In this document: in pieces, positions 43,310-51,977 of the stretch
How the letters are laid out: each line of letters begins with the position of its first letter
Numbering within the stretch: position 1 is the stretch's first letter
DNA from: Kutzneria sp.
Lineage (GTDB): Bacteria > Actinomycetota > Actinomycetes > Mycobacteriales > Pseudonocardiaceae
Direction of reading: 5' to 3'
NCBI GenBank assembly: GCA_019239965.1
Contig: JAFAZC010000055.1
Location: 1-53,594 of the forward strand
Length of the DNA stretch: 53,594 nucleotides
Notes under the pieces: model-generated
Databases searched by the model: none
What the model was told of the DNA's origin: nothing
The model's input: only the letters and a program-made list of their open reading frames with translations
Translations under genes and position numbers: made by a program

Positions 43310-43714
43310 TCACTCCGCCGCGGTCCTGCGTCGGGGCTTGCGTGCGCGCAGACCCGCTGTACCCAGGACGTACGACTGCACCAGGTGGTTCCACCGGCAG
43401 GTGCGGCAAACTTCGACAACATAAACCGTGAACTCTTCGTACACCGAGCTCATCCGGTCGAGTTCCTCGGGGGTGCGAGCCGAGCCGGCCACGTGCTTGA
43501 GCTCGTCGCCGTACACCCAGGAGACCTGGGTCAGCGGCTCCTTGCGGCACACCGGGCAGCTCACCGTGGTGGGCTGCCCGTGGAACTTGGCGGCCCGCAC
43601 CAGGTAGGGGCCGGCGTCGCAGACCTCCCCCGTGCCCACCCGGCCGGAATGGACCTCCGCGAGCAACGCTCGGCGCTGCAACGCGTAGTCAACCACCTGC
43701 CGCTGGGTCCGCAC
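43310..43714 (-). CDS. DUF5318 family protein
   Basis: The 134-residue protein starts VRTQRQVVDYALQRRALL and has two zinc-finger-like CxxC pairs, CPVCRKE and CRTCRWNH, joined by an acidic helix with SSVYEEFTVYVVE. The family is actinobacterial and always near the ponA-type PBP gene (Rv0049 in M. tuberculosis), but its function is unknown; an RNA- or protein-binding role is possible. It ends RKPRRRTAAE. The start is GTG 43714. It lies 94 bp before the PBP gene and may be cotranscribed. Confidence 0.85.
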   Translation of the reverse strand: MRTQRQVVDYALQRRALLAEVHSGRVGTGEVCDAGPYLVRAAKFHGQPTTVSCPVCRKEPLTQVSWVYGDELKHVAGSARTPEELDRMSSVYEEFTVYVVEVCRTCRWNHLVQSYVLGTAGLRARKPRRRTAAE

Positions 43715-43772
43715 ATCCAACAGGGTACGTGGCCGCCGCGGAGCGGCGATGGGCCGTTCAGGGCAGCGAAGA

Positions 43773-44747
43773 TCAGAAGCCGGCCGCCGAGTACGCGGAG
43801 AAATCACTCGGCGGGGCGACGTCGACCTGGTCACACTGCGAGTTGTTGGCTCGCGTCTTAGGCCACTGGGTCAGGTAGTGGATCGGCCGCCCGGTGTCCT
43901 TGACCGCCCGGACCAGGGCGTCCGCCGTGGTCTTGTCGTCGTAGTACGACTCGCCGATGATGACCGGTTGACTGGTGAAGCCCTGACGCCGCAGCTGTGT
44001 GTCGTCGTAGACGAACTGTTCGTACTCCGAGCCGTACATGTGCAGGTCGAACATGGACGGCGGAGTGGTGCCGTACACCTTGCCGACGTTGAGTACCTGG
44101 CCGGGGTCGTTGCTGTTGATCGAGAAGCCGACCGTGTCGGCCGAGCCGAACTCGGTGGTGTAGTCCTTCCACAGCTGCTCGTCGTAGCGGAGCACCATGC
44201 TCTGCCCCGTCGAGGCGGTCAGCTCGCTGCCGAGGTCGATCCGATAGGCGACGCCGCTGGCGACGACTATCGCACGCACGGCGCGGATGAGCTGCCAGTT
44301 CTCCTGATAGAGATCTTGCTGCCAGTCCTCCCACTCGTCGGGAGCGTTGGGTGTCGTGGCGTGGAACACGATGCTGACCTCGACGAACCCGGCCTGTTTG
44401 ATCGCCGTGAGCAGCCCGGTCAGGTTCTGTTTGTTCTGCTCGGACAGCTGCCCGCCGGTCGAGTCCATGATCGTGCCGGTGTCGGCGCCCCGGTGGTAAA
44501 ACACGCCGACGGATATCCGGCTCTGTCCGCTGGCCCGCATCCCGGCGAGCTGGTAGGCGATGATGTTCGGCGCCTTGTTGAAGCTGTTGACCACTTGATA
44601 GGGCTCGCGGTAGCAGCCGTCGAGGTAGTAGAAGTTGTAGTTCGAACCGCCGGGAACCGGTGCCTGCACCGGATCGGCCGCCGCTGCCGGCGCCTGTGCC
44701 GAAGCGAGCAGCAGCGCGGCCAGCGCGAACACGCGAGCATCGCCCAT
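43773..44747 (-). CDS. Exported protein, probable glycoside-hydrolase-like fold
   Basis: This 324-residue protein has a signal peptide (MGDARVFALAALLLASAQAP) and a mature domain with repeated beta-alpha elements: NYNFYYLDGCYREPYQV, GVFYHRG, FVEVSIVFHA, YRIDLGSEL, FDLHMYGSE, VIIGESYYDD. The pattern of strands ending in Asp/Glu (IDLGSEL, IGESYY) suggests a TIM-barrel glycosidase, but I cannot name a family. The start is ATG 44747, with GGGAG 8 nt upstream; ATG 44762 is in frame. There are few neighbours of known role: DUF5318 on the same strand and an SDR gene divergent. Confidence 0.6.
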   Translation of the reverse strand: MGDARVFALAALLLASAQAPAAAADPVQAPVPGGSNYNFYYLDGCYREPYQVVNSFNKAPNIIAYQLAGMRASGQSRISVGVFYHRGADTGTIMDSTGGQLSEQNKQNLTGLLTAIKQAGFVEVSIVFHATTPNAPDEWEDWQQDLYQENWQLIRAVRAIVVASGVAYRIDLGSELTASTGQSMVLRYDEQLWKDYTTEFGSADTVGFSINSNDPGQVLNVGKVYGTTPPSMFDLHMYGSEYEQFVYDDTQLRRQGFTSQPVIIGESYYDDKTTADALVRAVKDTGRPIHYLTQWPKTRANNSQCDQVDVAPPSDFSAYSAAGF

Positions 44748-44887
44748 GAGAAACACTCCCATCCGGTCCAACGGCTGGGTGTGGAGTCCACAATCGAGCG
44801 TCGCACCGAAATCGGTCGAAATCGGGCAACCACGCCGTATTTTCACCGCTTCGGGTGGCTTTCGTGGGGATTGGGTACCGTCGCGTC

Positions 44888-45574
44888 ATGTCTTCCCGAC
44901 CGCTTGCGCTCATCACCGGTGCGTCAAGGGGTATCGGAGCCGCCGTGGCCCGAACCCTCGCGTCAAGCCACGACCTGCTGCTGGGCGGTCGCGATGGCGA
45001 GGTGCTCGGTGCGCTGGCCGCCGAGCTGCCGAACGCGCGCCCGTGGCCGGTGGAACTCACGGATCCGCAAGCGCTCGCCTCCGCCGTCGCTGATGTCACG
45101 AGTCTGGATGTCCTCGTGCACAGTGCGGGTATCGGCACGATCGGAACACTCGCCGACACCTCGGTACGGGTGTGGCGGGACCTGATGGAGCTCAATGTGG
45201 TCGCCGTCGCGGAACTGACCAGGCTTCTGCTGCCGGCGCTGCGCGCCGCGCGCGGACACGTGGTGCTGATCAACTCCGGGGCGGGACTACGAGCCAACCC
45301 GGGGTGGGGTGCCTATGCGGCGAGCAAGTTCGCCCTGCGTGCCTTCGGTGACACGCTGCGAGCCGAGGAGCCGAACCTCCGGGTGACCTCCGTGCATCCC
45401 GGCCGGGTCGCTACGGACATGCAGCGCGAGGTCAGAGCGGCGGAAGGCGGCGACTACCAGCCAGAGCTGTACCTGCGGCCGGAATCGGTCGCTGACGCCG
45501 TCGTGTGCGCCGTCTCGGCGCCGCCCGACGTCCATCCGACTGAGTTGGTGATCAGGCCAACAGGCGCCGGGTGA
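44888..45574 (+). CDS. Short-chain dehydrogenase/reductase
   Basis: This 228-residue classical SDR has the NAD(P)-binding motif TGASRGIG (10-17), the NxAG-equivalent HSAG (78-81), and the catalytic triad S130, Y143, K147 (YAASK). The substrate is unknown. The C-terminus is shortened relative to many SDRs (ends VIRPTGAG). The start is ATG 44888. The last 23 bp overlap the 3' end of the convergent amidohydrolase gene. Confidence 0.88.
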   Translation: MSSRPLALITGASRGIGAAVARTLASSHDLLLGGRDGEVLGALAAELPNARPWPVELTDPQALASAVADVTSLDVLVHSAGIGTIGTLADTSVRVWRDLMELNVVAVAELTRLLLPALRAARGHVVLINSGAGLRANPGWGAYAASKFALRAFGDTLRAEEPNLRVTSVHPGRVATDMQREVRAAEGGDYQPELYLRPESVADAVVCAVSAPPDVHPTELVIRPTGAG

Positions 45575-46883
45575 CCCTACCGACCTCGTGCTGAACCGCC
45601 CGACGGTCGACCCTCGTCGGCTCGCCGTCCGCCACGACCAGCTCGCCGGCGACCCAGACGTCGCGGACCGGACGGGCGCCGGCGGCCCACACCAGGTTCG
45701 CCAACAGCTGGCCGTCGGGAACGTCGACGCCCGCGGCGAACGCGGGTTCATCGACGTCGATGTGCACGATATCGGCCCAGCGGCCGGTATCGAGGGCACC
45801 GATGTCGTCGCGTCCGATCGCGTCGGCTCCGCCCCTTGTCGCAAGCAGCAGGCCTGCGGAGGCGGGCATCGCGGCCGCGTCCGCGGCCGACAGCCTCGCC
45901 AGCAGGGAGGACAGCCTGATCTCCTCCCACAAGTCCAGGTCGTCGTTGCTCGCCGGCCCGTCTGTGCCGAGTCCGACGCTGATCCCGGCCCGTATCAGGT
46001 CGAGCAGTCGGGCCGTACCAGAGGCGAGCTTCGCGTTGGACCCCGGACAGTGCGCGAGCCCGACCCGTGCGGAGGCGAGCAGCTGAACGTCCCCTTCGGT
46101 CAGATGCACGCCGTGTGCGGCGATCGTCCGTCCCTCGAACACGCCGAGTGAGTCCAGCAGCAAGGGCACCGACCCGTACTGTTCGCGCTGAGCCTTGTCC
46201 TCGGCGAGCGACTCGGCCACATGGATGTGTACGAGTGCGGCACGCCGCCGTGCCTCGGCGGCGACCTCCCGCAGCGCGTCGACCGGCAGCGTGTAGGCCG
46301 AATGCGGGCCGTACCCCAGCTCGATCCGCTCGCCCGGACCGAACCGGAGGCCGTCGGCGTCGATCCAGGCGCTGATCCCGGCGGTCATGTGCCGCCAGTC
46401 GCCCAACCGGTCCCAGCCGGGCACCGCGATGATTCCCGGCGTCAGCACGACTCTCGACCCGACTTCGAGCACCGCGTCGGCGACCTGCTCGCCGTAGAAG
46501 TACATCTCGACGCTGGTCGTCACGCCCCGGGTGAGCATCTCGACCGCGCCGAGCCGCATCCCGTCCCGCACGTCGGCGCCGCCGAGCTCGCCCTCTGCCG
46601 GCCAGATCACGTCCCGCAGCCAGGGAATGAGCGGAAGATCGCCGCCCATTCCACGCAGCGGCGTCATCGCACTGTGCGCATGGGTGTTGACCAGTCCGGG
46701 CAGCAGGATGCCGGTGCACGAGCGGGTCGGCACCCCCGTGGGCAGTGCCGGTGCCCGCGAGGCGGGTCCGCAGTAGCCAAGGCGCCCGTCGGCATCGACG
46801 TCCACGACGGCGTCCCGAACCACCGAGCACGCGAGGTCACAGGGCAGGGCGACCGGCGCACGTAGCCGGAACGGTGTTCCCAT
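45552..46883 (-). CDS. Amidohydrolase, SAH/MTA deaminase-like
   Basis: This 443-residue member of the ATZ/TRZ amidohydrolase branch has the metal site HAH (LVNTHAHSAM), HIHVAES, the third His in AAHGVHLTE and the catalytic Asp in GLGTDGPASNDD. These features match S-adenosylhomocysteine/5'-methylthioadenosine deaminases and related aminohydrolases. A deaminase of adenosine-like purines is the best guess; other cyclic amidine substrates are possible. The start is ATG 46883. Its tail overlaps the SDR tail, and its 5' end faces the small membrane protein gene at 47029. Confidence 0.85.
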   Translation of the reverse strand: MGTPFRLRAPVALPCDLACSVVRDAVVDVDADGRLGYCGPASRAPALPTGVPTRSCTGILLPGLVNTHAHSAMTPLRGMGGDLPLIPWLRDVIWPAEGELGGADVRDGMRLGAVEMLTRGVTTSVEMYFYGEQVADAVLEVGSRVVLTPGIIAVPGWDRLGDWRHMTAGISAWIDADGLRFGPGERIELGYGPHSAYTLPVDALREVAAEARRRAALVHIHVAESLAEDKAQREQYGSVPLLLDSLGVFEGRTIAAHGVHLTEGDVQLLASARVGLAHCPGSNAKLASGTARLLDLIRAGISVGLGTDGPASNDDLDLWEEIRLSSLLARLSAADAAAMPASAGLLLATRGGADAIGRDDIGALDTGRWADIVHIDVDEPAFAAGVDVPDGQLLANLVWAAGARPVRDVWVAGELVVADGEPTRVDRRAVQHEVGRVTRRLLA

Positions 46884-47028
46884 CAGGCGATTGTGTCTCA
46901 GACCGCCGTCCGCCCGTGGAGTGGTGCCGGCTCAGCCTGTCGGCTGACCCGAAACCGATCCCGCGGGCGGACGTGGAATGACCGCCCTGGCAACGAAGCT
47001 CCTTCTTACGTCAATGAAGGGGCTCGAC

Positions 47029-47142
47029 ATGCTTTCACTCGTGATGACCTGGATCGGAGCGGTCACCGGACTGCTGATACTCGGTGTGATGGCCGTCTCG
47101 GGCCTGGTCTCCGGCGACTCGTCGGCTGGCGGCATTAACTGA
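47029..47142 (+). CDS. Small membrane protein (37 aa)
   Basis: A short frame starts at ATG 47029 after GAAGGGG and encodes MLSLVMTWIGAVTGLLIL, then GVMAVSGLVSGDSSAGGIN. It is almost one long hydrophobic helix with a polar tail. In-frame starts upstream at 47014 and 46978 would give 42 or 54 residues. The last 8 bp overlap the 3' end of convergent trmB. The codon bias looks coding, but the evidence is only the ribosome site and the helix. I do not recognise a family. Confidence 0.45.
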   Translation: MLSLVMTWIGAVTGLLILGVMAVSGLVSGDSSAGGIN

Positions 47143-47848
47143 CCCTGGCGAACATCAGATCGCGGCAGACCCTGCCCTCTTCCCGCGCCCGGTTCTCGAA
47201 CTTCGTGACCGGTCGCCACTCGGGGCGGGGCGCCCACCCGGCTGGTTCGTCGGCGAACACGTTGCGCAATGCGGGCTCGGCGATGCAGGCGGCCATCATC
47301 TGGTCGGCGTAGTGTTCCCAGTCGGTGGCAAGGTGCAGCAGGCCGCCTGGCGCGAGCCGGGACGCCACCAAGGTGACGAACTCAGGTTGGATGAGACGCC
47401 GCTTGTGGTGCTTGCTCTTCGGCCACGGGTCGGGAAAGAAGATCCGCACCCCGCTGAGTGAGCCGGGAGCTATGTGCGAGGCGAGCACCGTGACGGCGTC
47501 ACCGCGCAGCAGGCGTAGCGAGGTCACTTCGAGCGCGCTCGCCCGCAGGATCAACTGTGCCAGCCCCGGCTTGTAGACCTCGACGACAAGGTAGTTCACA
47601 TCGGGACGGTCGGCGGCCAACCGTGAGGTGGCCTCTCCCATGCCTGAACCGATCTCCAGCAGCACCGGGGCGTCCCTGCCGAACCAGTCGACGAGGTCGA
47701 GTGGACCCTCCGGCAATTGCCCGACGTCGCGGCCGATATCGGGCCACTTCGTGTCCCACGCCCGTTGTTGGCCGACGGTCATCCGTTCACCGCGTCGCAC
47801 GTAGCTGACCACTGATCTGTGTCGCGGCTGCTGTTCTGTTGGCGTCAT
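47135..47848 (-). CDS. trmB: tRNA (guanine-N7-)-methyltransferase
   Basis: TrmB methylates G46 of tRNAs using S-adenosylmethionine. The 237-residue protein has the SAM-binding motif LEIGSGMGEA, the TrmB signature IFFPDPWPKSKHHKRRL, and LHLATDWEHYADQM. The start is ATG 47848 (MTPTEQQPRHRSVVSYVRRG), preceded by GGAG; a long open frame upstream is not coding. It follows the hypothetical gene at 47892 on the same strand after 43 bp. Confidence 0.93.
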   Translation of the reverse strand: MTPTEQQPRHRSVVSYVRRGERMTVGQQRAWDTKWPDIGRDVGQLPEGPLDLVDWFGRDAPVLLEIGSGMGEATSRLAADRPDVNYLVVEVYKPGLAQLILRASALEVTSLRLLRGDAVTVLASHIAPGSLSGVRIFFPDPWPKSKHHKRRLIQPEFVTLVASRLAPGGLLHLATDWEHYADQMMAACIAEPALRNVFADEPAGWAPRPEWRPVTKFENRAREEGRVCRDLMFARVS

Positions 47849-47891
47849 GACTGCTCCAGGTCCCCGAACATAGCGGTGGGACTCTGCCAGA

Positions 47892-48419
47892 TCAGAACGT
47901 CTCGATGTCGTCCAGCCTTGCCCGCAGGTCGTCGACGCCGTCGACAGGGAGTCGCTGGGCACCGGTGTCGCCATGCGCGGGCACCACGTCCAGCCAGCCG
48001 TGGTGACTTGTGGTGAACAGGACCGTGGTCGGCGCGATAGGTGTCGTTCCGGTCGAGCCTTCCTCGGAGGGGACGAATTCCCAGTAGCCGTCCTCGCCAT
48101 GTCCGGTCCACGGCATGTAGACCCAGCCGCGCCGGGCGCCCAGCAACTCGCCGACCTCGTCCTCGAGCGCGAACGCGGCATCCCGGGTGCTCAGCTCGCC
48201 GGCCGCGAGCGCACGCAGCCACCATGGGGCCGGCAGGTCGGACTGGACCCGGCTCAGAGACTGGTAGAGCCGGACGACCTGGCGTTCTGATGTCCGGTGA
48301 ATCCAGGCCCGCCGGATGTCGGCCGGCCCCGTTACGGTGTCAACACCGCCGGCGAGCTCGACAGCCTCCGACCATTCGAGTCCGACGAGAGGCTCGAGCA
48401 GGACGCTGTTGTTCGACAT
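47892..48419 (-). CDS. Uncharacterised cytosolic protein
   Basis: This 175-residue protein has no signal peptide or membrane helix. It starts MSNNSVLLEPLVGLEWSEA and has a Trp/Pro-rich middle (APWWLRALAAG, GWVYMPWTGHGEDGYWEFVP) and the segment TTVLFTTSHHGWLDVVPA. The compact alpha/beta look is unlike any family I know. The start is ATG 48419. It lies 43 bp upstream of trmB and may share its transcript. It could be a conserved actinobacterial protein; a search would decide. Confidence 0.65.
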   Translation of the reverse strand: MSNNSVLLEPLVGLEWSEAVELAGGVDTVTGPADIRRAWIHRTSERQVVRLYQSLSRVQSDLPAPWWLRALAAGELSTRDAAFALEDEVGELLGARRGWVYMPWTGHGEDGYWEFVPSEEGSTGTTPIAPTTVLFTTSHHGWLDVVPAHGDTGAQRLPVDGVDDLRARLDDIETF

Positions 48420-48581
48420 CGGGTCGGCCTCAGTCTCGCTCGCTACCACCGTTCACCCCTGAACAGGCTGGTGGACTCCACCATCTGACCACTTCAGCGC
48501 CGGGAACCGCACGCGGTTGTGCCCGATTTCACGTGATTGGAACGTGATCTTCGCAGGTCCTGGCCGAGTAGCATCGGGTGG

Positions 48582-49016
48582 ATGGCACATTCAGACACAT
48601 CTGACGGCTGGTGGCTGGAGTTTATCACCGCGTTGCCGGCCAAGACCGCGAAACTCGCTGTCACCCGCAAGGACGGCTCGCCGCACATCGCGCCGGTCTG
48701 GGTCGACGTCGACGACGGCGAGCTGGTGTTCATGACAGGCGAGCACAGCGTGAAGGGCAGGTCTCTGCTGCGTGACGGCAGGGTCTCGCTGTGTTTCGAC
48801 GACGAAAGGCCGCCGTTCTCTTTCGTCATCGTCGCCGGTCGCGCCCGGATCGACAGGGATCCGGAGGCGTTGCGCTACTGGGCGGGTCGGATCGGCGCGA
48901 GGTACATGGGCGCCGACAGGGCCGAGGAGTTCGCACAGCGCAACGGCGCACCGGGCGAACTCCTCGTGCGAGTCGGAGACGCCACGGTGGTGGCCCAGCG
49001 GGACATCGCCGGCTAA
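48582..49016 (+). CDS. PPOX-class flavin/F420-dependent oxidoreductase
   Basis: The 144-residue protein has the split-barrel fold pattern of the pyridoxamine phosphate oxidase-like family: KTAKLAVTRKDGSPHIAPVW, LVFMTGEHSVKGRSLLRDG, VSLCFDDERPPFSFVIVAG. These actinobacterial proteins often use F420 or FMN; the cofactor here is not certain. The start is ATG 48582. Its stop overlaps the stop of the convergent lipoprotein gene by 4 bp. Confidence 0.8.
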   Translation: MAHSDTSDGWWLEFITALPAKTAKLAVTRKDGSPHIAPVWVDVDDGELVFMTGEHSVKGRSLLRDGRVSLCFDDERPPFSFVIVAGRARIDRDPEALRYWAGRIGARYMGADRAEEFAQRNGAPGELLVRVGDATVVAQRDIAG

Positions 49017-49882
49017 CGGGTCGGTGTTGGCACGACCTGGCTGAGGCTGCCGACCTGGTCAGCTGGTGGCGCCTGCACGTCGACAGGAGTGCCCCAGTCG
49101 CTGTAGGTCACGGTCATCTTCGAGTCGCCACCCTGCGTCGGCGTGCCGGCGGCCTGCATCAGCGGACCCATGTCCATGACGATCTGCACGGGAAGCTGCT
49201 CGGCGTTCAGCCACAGTTCCATGGGAATGTGGACGTTCTTGCCCTTGAGTGAACCCATGGCCTGGTCGGAAAGACCACCGGGCAACTGGCCGGCCGTCTT
49301 CGCGAAGTCGAGGTCGAGTGTGTAGTGGTTGACCGGCTCGCCGTTCAGCGTGGTCTGCTCCGACTTGATGATCGTGCCGGCCTTGGCTATCTGCTCGAGC
49401 GTCTTGGACGGATCGTTCTGCTCGGCCGCGGAAAGACTGCCGCTGAGCACTTTGGACGCGGGGGCGTCGCCGTTCGAGTCGATCTCCAGCCAGGGTTTGC
49501 CGTTACCCAGCTGGGCTGCCTGTGCGCCAGGCAGTTTCATGTAGACCGTCTTGTCGACAAGGCGCATCTCCATCTGGCCCATCGAGGTATCGATGGTCAT
49601 GGCCATGGCCGAGTTCGCGCCGTCGAAACGTCCCTGACCGGTCGACTTGACGGACTGGCCGAGGAGGTTGGCCCGCATGGTGAACTTGGCCGACTTGCTC
49701 TTGTTCGTACCCTCTTTGGCCGCGGCTACCAGCTGGTTGGCATTGGTGAAAGGCGAACTCAGCCCGGCGGAACCGCCGGTTGACTGCGGACCGGCCGCGC
49801 TGGCGGCGCCTTTCTGCATTCCGCAGGCGCCAAGCAGCAGGACCGCCGCAACGGTGCCGGCGGCGAGTAAGGACTTGCGCAC
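49013..49882 (-). CDS. LppX/LprG-like lipoprotein
   Basis: This 289-residue lipoprotein starts VRKSLLAAGTVAAVLLLGAC with the lipidated Cys at residue 20. The mature part follows the LppX_LprAFG pattern: NQLVAAAKEGTNKSKSAKFT, then alternating strands (AMAMTIDTSMGQMEMRLV, TVYMKLP) and LEQIAKAG. Family members carry lipids across the periplasm in mycobacteria, so a lipid or lipoglycan role is inferred. The start is GTG 49882, with GAGG 8 nt upstream. It overlaps the PPOX gene tail by 4 bp. Confidence 0.8.
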   Translation of the reverse strand: MRKSLLAAGTVAAVLLLGACGMQKGAASAAGPQSTGGSAGLSSPFTNANQLVAAAKEGTNKSKSAKFTMRANLLGQSVKSTGQGRFDGANSAMAMTIDTSMGQMEMRLVDKTVYMKLPGAQAAQLGNGKPWLEIDSNGDAPASKVLSGSLSAAEQNDPSKTLEQIAKAGTIIKSEQTTLNGEPVNHYTLDLDFAKTAGQLPGGLSDQAMGSLKGKNVHIPMELWLNAEQLPVQIVMDMGPLMQAAGTPTQGGDSKMTVTYSDWGTPVDVQAPPADQVGSLSQVVPTPTR

Positions 49883-49998
49883 GTCAATCGCCTCGATTCG
49901 TAGTCGTACTCGAAGAGCACACATCCATAGATGTCCGCACGAACCGAAGGGTTCCACAGAATCCGCCCGCGTGCGGTGAGTACCGGCGCGGGCAGAGG

Positions 49999-50658
49999 TC
50001 ACACGTCACCGGGACGAACCAGGCCCGTCTCATAGGCCAGCACGACAGCCTGCACTCGGTCACGCAGCCCGAGTTTGGCCAGAATGCGTCCGACGTGCGT
50101 CTTGACCGTCGCCTCGGAGAGGAACAGTTTCCCGGCGATCTCGGTGTTGGACAGTCCCTTGGCGATCAGCGTGAGTACTTCCCGTTCCCGCTCGGTCAGT
50201 GCGTCGAGCACGGCGGAGTCCTGAAGCTGGCCACCGCCGGAGGAGCCGATGAACCGGTCGAGCAGCCGCCTCGTCACGCTCGGTGAGACGACGGCGTCCC
50301 CGCTGGCGACCGACCGCAGGGCGGAGACCAAGTCGGCGGGCGGAGTGTCCTTGAGCAGGAAGCCGCTCGCGCCGTAGCGCAGCGCCGCCAGCGCGTACTC
50401 GTCAAGGTCGAACGTGGTCATCACCAGCACCTTCGCGGCGTCGGCCTCGGCGATCCGTTTGGTGGCTTCGACGCCGTCGAGCACTGGCATCCGCACGTCC
50501 ATCAGAACCACGTCGGGCCGGAGTTCGTTGGTGAGTCGCACGGCTTCGAGGCCGTCACCGGCCTCGCCGATCACCTCGAGGTCTTCCTGGGCGCTGAGCA
50601 CCATGCGGAAACCCATGCGCATCAGTTCTTGGTCGTCGACGAGCAGGACTCGGATCAC
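49999..50658 (-). CDS. NarL/LuxR-family response regulator
   Basis: This 219-residue regulator has a receiver domain with D54 (VVLMDVRMPVLDG), T/K in VMTTFD and FLLKDTPP, and a LuxR helix-turn-helix (LTEREREVLTLIAKGLSNTE). It is paired with the sensor kinase 10 bp upstream. The start is GTG 50658; upstream frame overlaps the kinase. No target site is evident. Confidence 0.9.
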   Translation of the reverse strand: MIRVLLVDDQELMRMGFRMVLSAQEDLEVIGEAGDGLEAVRLTNELRPDVVLMDVRMPVLDGVEATKRIAEADAAKVLVMTTFDLDEYALAALRYGASGFLLKDTPPADLVSALRSVASGDAVVSPSVTRRLLDRFIGSSGGGQLQDSAVLDALTEREREVLTLIAKGLSNTEIAGKLFLSEATVKTHVGRILAKLGLRDRVQAVVLAYETGLVRPGDV

Positions 50659-50668
50659 GGCGCTCAGC

Positions 50669-51862
50669 CTAAGCGCTGTGCGTCGCTCCGACCGGCAGGA
50701 CGGCCCGCACCCGCCATCCGCCACCGGGGCGGGGCCCCGCGTCGAGACTGCCGCCAAGCACACCGGCCCGCTCCCGCATCCCGATCAGACCGTTCCCACC
50801 GGACACTCCGGAAAGCTCGCGCGGTGTGCCGAACCCGTCGTCGCAGACCTCGATGTCGAGTTGGCCGTCGGTCCTGCATACCGTGACCGTCGCGGAGGCG
50901 CCGTTTCCGGCATGCTTGATCGAGTTTGTCAGCGCCTCCTGCACGATCCGATACACGCTCAATCCAACACCGGCGGGAAGGTCTCTCAGATCGCCGGTCA
51001 TGATCAGTTCGACAGGGAGACCGGCCGCACGCACCTGTTCGGCCAGTTTTGGCAGGGCCGTGGTGTCCGGCTGAGGAAGCAGTCCGATTTCACCCTGTTC
51101 CTCGCCTCGCATCAGGCCGAGCAGGCGACGCAGCTCTGCCAGCGCCTGGCGGCCCGTGTCGGAGATCGTGGTTAGCGCCTGCCGCGCCAGTGCCGGATCT
51201 GTTCCGAGTGCGTAGCCGGCGCCATCGGCCTGCACCACCATCACGCTCACCGCGTGGGCGACCACGTCGTGCAGTTCGCGCGCGATACGGGTGCGCTCCT
51301 CGGCCACGGCGATCCGCGCCTGCTGGTCCCGTTCGGTGGCCAGCAGTTTGAGACGCTCCATGACCTCGGCGTTGTACGCCCTGCGTGCGCCGACGAACTC
51401 ACCCATCGCCCAGCAGAACGCGAAGATCATCACCACCATGAACAGGGTGCTCGCGGCGGCGACCGGCTCCCGGATCCGCCAGACCTCCCAGCCAACAGTG
51501 CCGATCGCAAGCCACCCGGCGTAGATGGCACCCTGCCGCCGTCCGACGTAGACGACCATGGTGTAGAGCGCGATGCCGAGGGAGAAGTCGGCGAGATGGA
51601 TGAGTGGGCTGTCGCCGGGGAAGCTGTGCGTCACGAGCTGAACGAAGCCGCCGGCCAGGATGAGGTAGGACGCCAACGTCGGTCTTGCCCGGCGGAAGAC
51701 CAGCGGCACGACCAGCAGAACGCTGGCGAGCAGGTAGGCCAACCGCGGCGTCGAACCCGTGGCGGCGCCCAATCCCGCCAGGTCGGGCAGTCCGAGGAAC
51801 CCGGCGATCAGGGAGTCCCCGAACACCGGATGGGCCCTCATCCACAGGCTCAACCGTCGCAC
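50669..51862 (-). CDS. Sensor histidine kinase, DesK/NarX-like
   Basis: This 397-residue kinase has four to six membrane helices in the first 155 residues, a coiled helix, the phospho-acceptor H198 in RIARELHDVVAHAVS (HisKA_3) and an ATPase domain with N-box QEALTNSIKHAG and GNGLIGMRERAGVLGG. The start is GTG 51862; ATG 51841 is also possible. It is divergent from the dynamin-like gene, with a DnaA box between them. The response regulator follows after 10 bp. Confidence 0.88.
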   Translation of the reverse strand: MRRLSLWMRAHPVFGDSLIAGFLGLPDLAGLGAATGSTPRLAYLLASVLLVVPLVFRRARPTLASYLILAGGFVQLVTHSFPGDSPLIHLADFSLGIALYTMVVYVGRRQGAIYAGWLAIGTVGWEVWRIREPVAAASTLFMVVMIFAFCWAMGEFVGARRAYNAEVMERLKLLATERDQQARIAVAEERTRIARELHDVVAHAVSVMVVQADGAGYALGTDPALARQALTTISDTGRQALAELRRLLGLMRGEEQGEIGLLPQPDTTALPKLAEQVRAAGLPVELIMTGDLRDLPAGVGLSVYRIVQEALTNSIKHAGNGASATVTVCRTDGQLDIEVCDDGFGTPRELSGVSGGNGLIGMRERAGVLGGSLDAGPRPGGGWRVRAVLPVGATHSA

Positions 51863-51929
51863 GGTGTCAGGGTAGGAGTGGCTCCGCGCTGACGGCGTCA
51901 GCCTCAGGTACGACGGCGCCGCCAAGTCT

Positions 51930-51938
51930 TGTGGACAA
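51930..51938 (-). promoter_or_regulatory. Single perfect DnaA box
   Basis: TGTGGACAA lies between the divergent kinase and dynamin-like genes. It is the only perfect match outside the three clusters that I noticed. It may be a weak DnaA site or chance. Confidence 0.4.
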
Positions 51939-51977
51939 GTGGGGTGGACCAGTTCCGGTCCGTGGGACCATGTGGCC

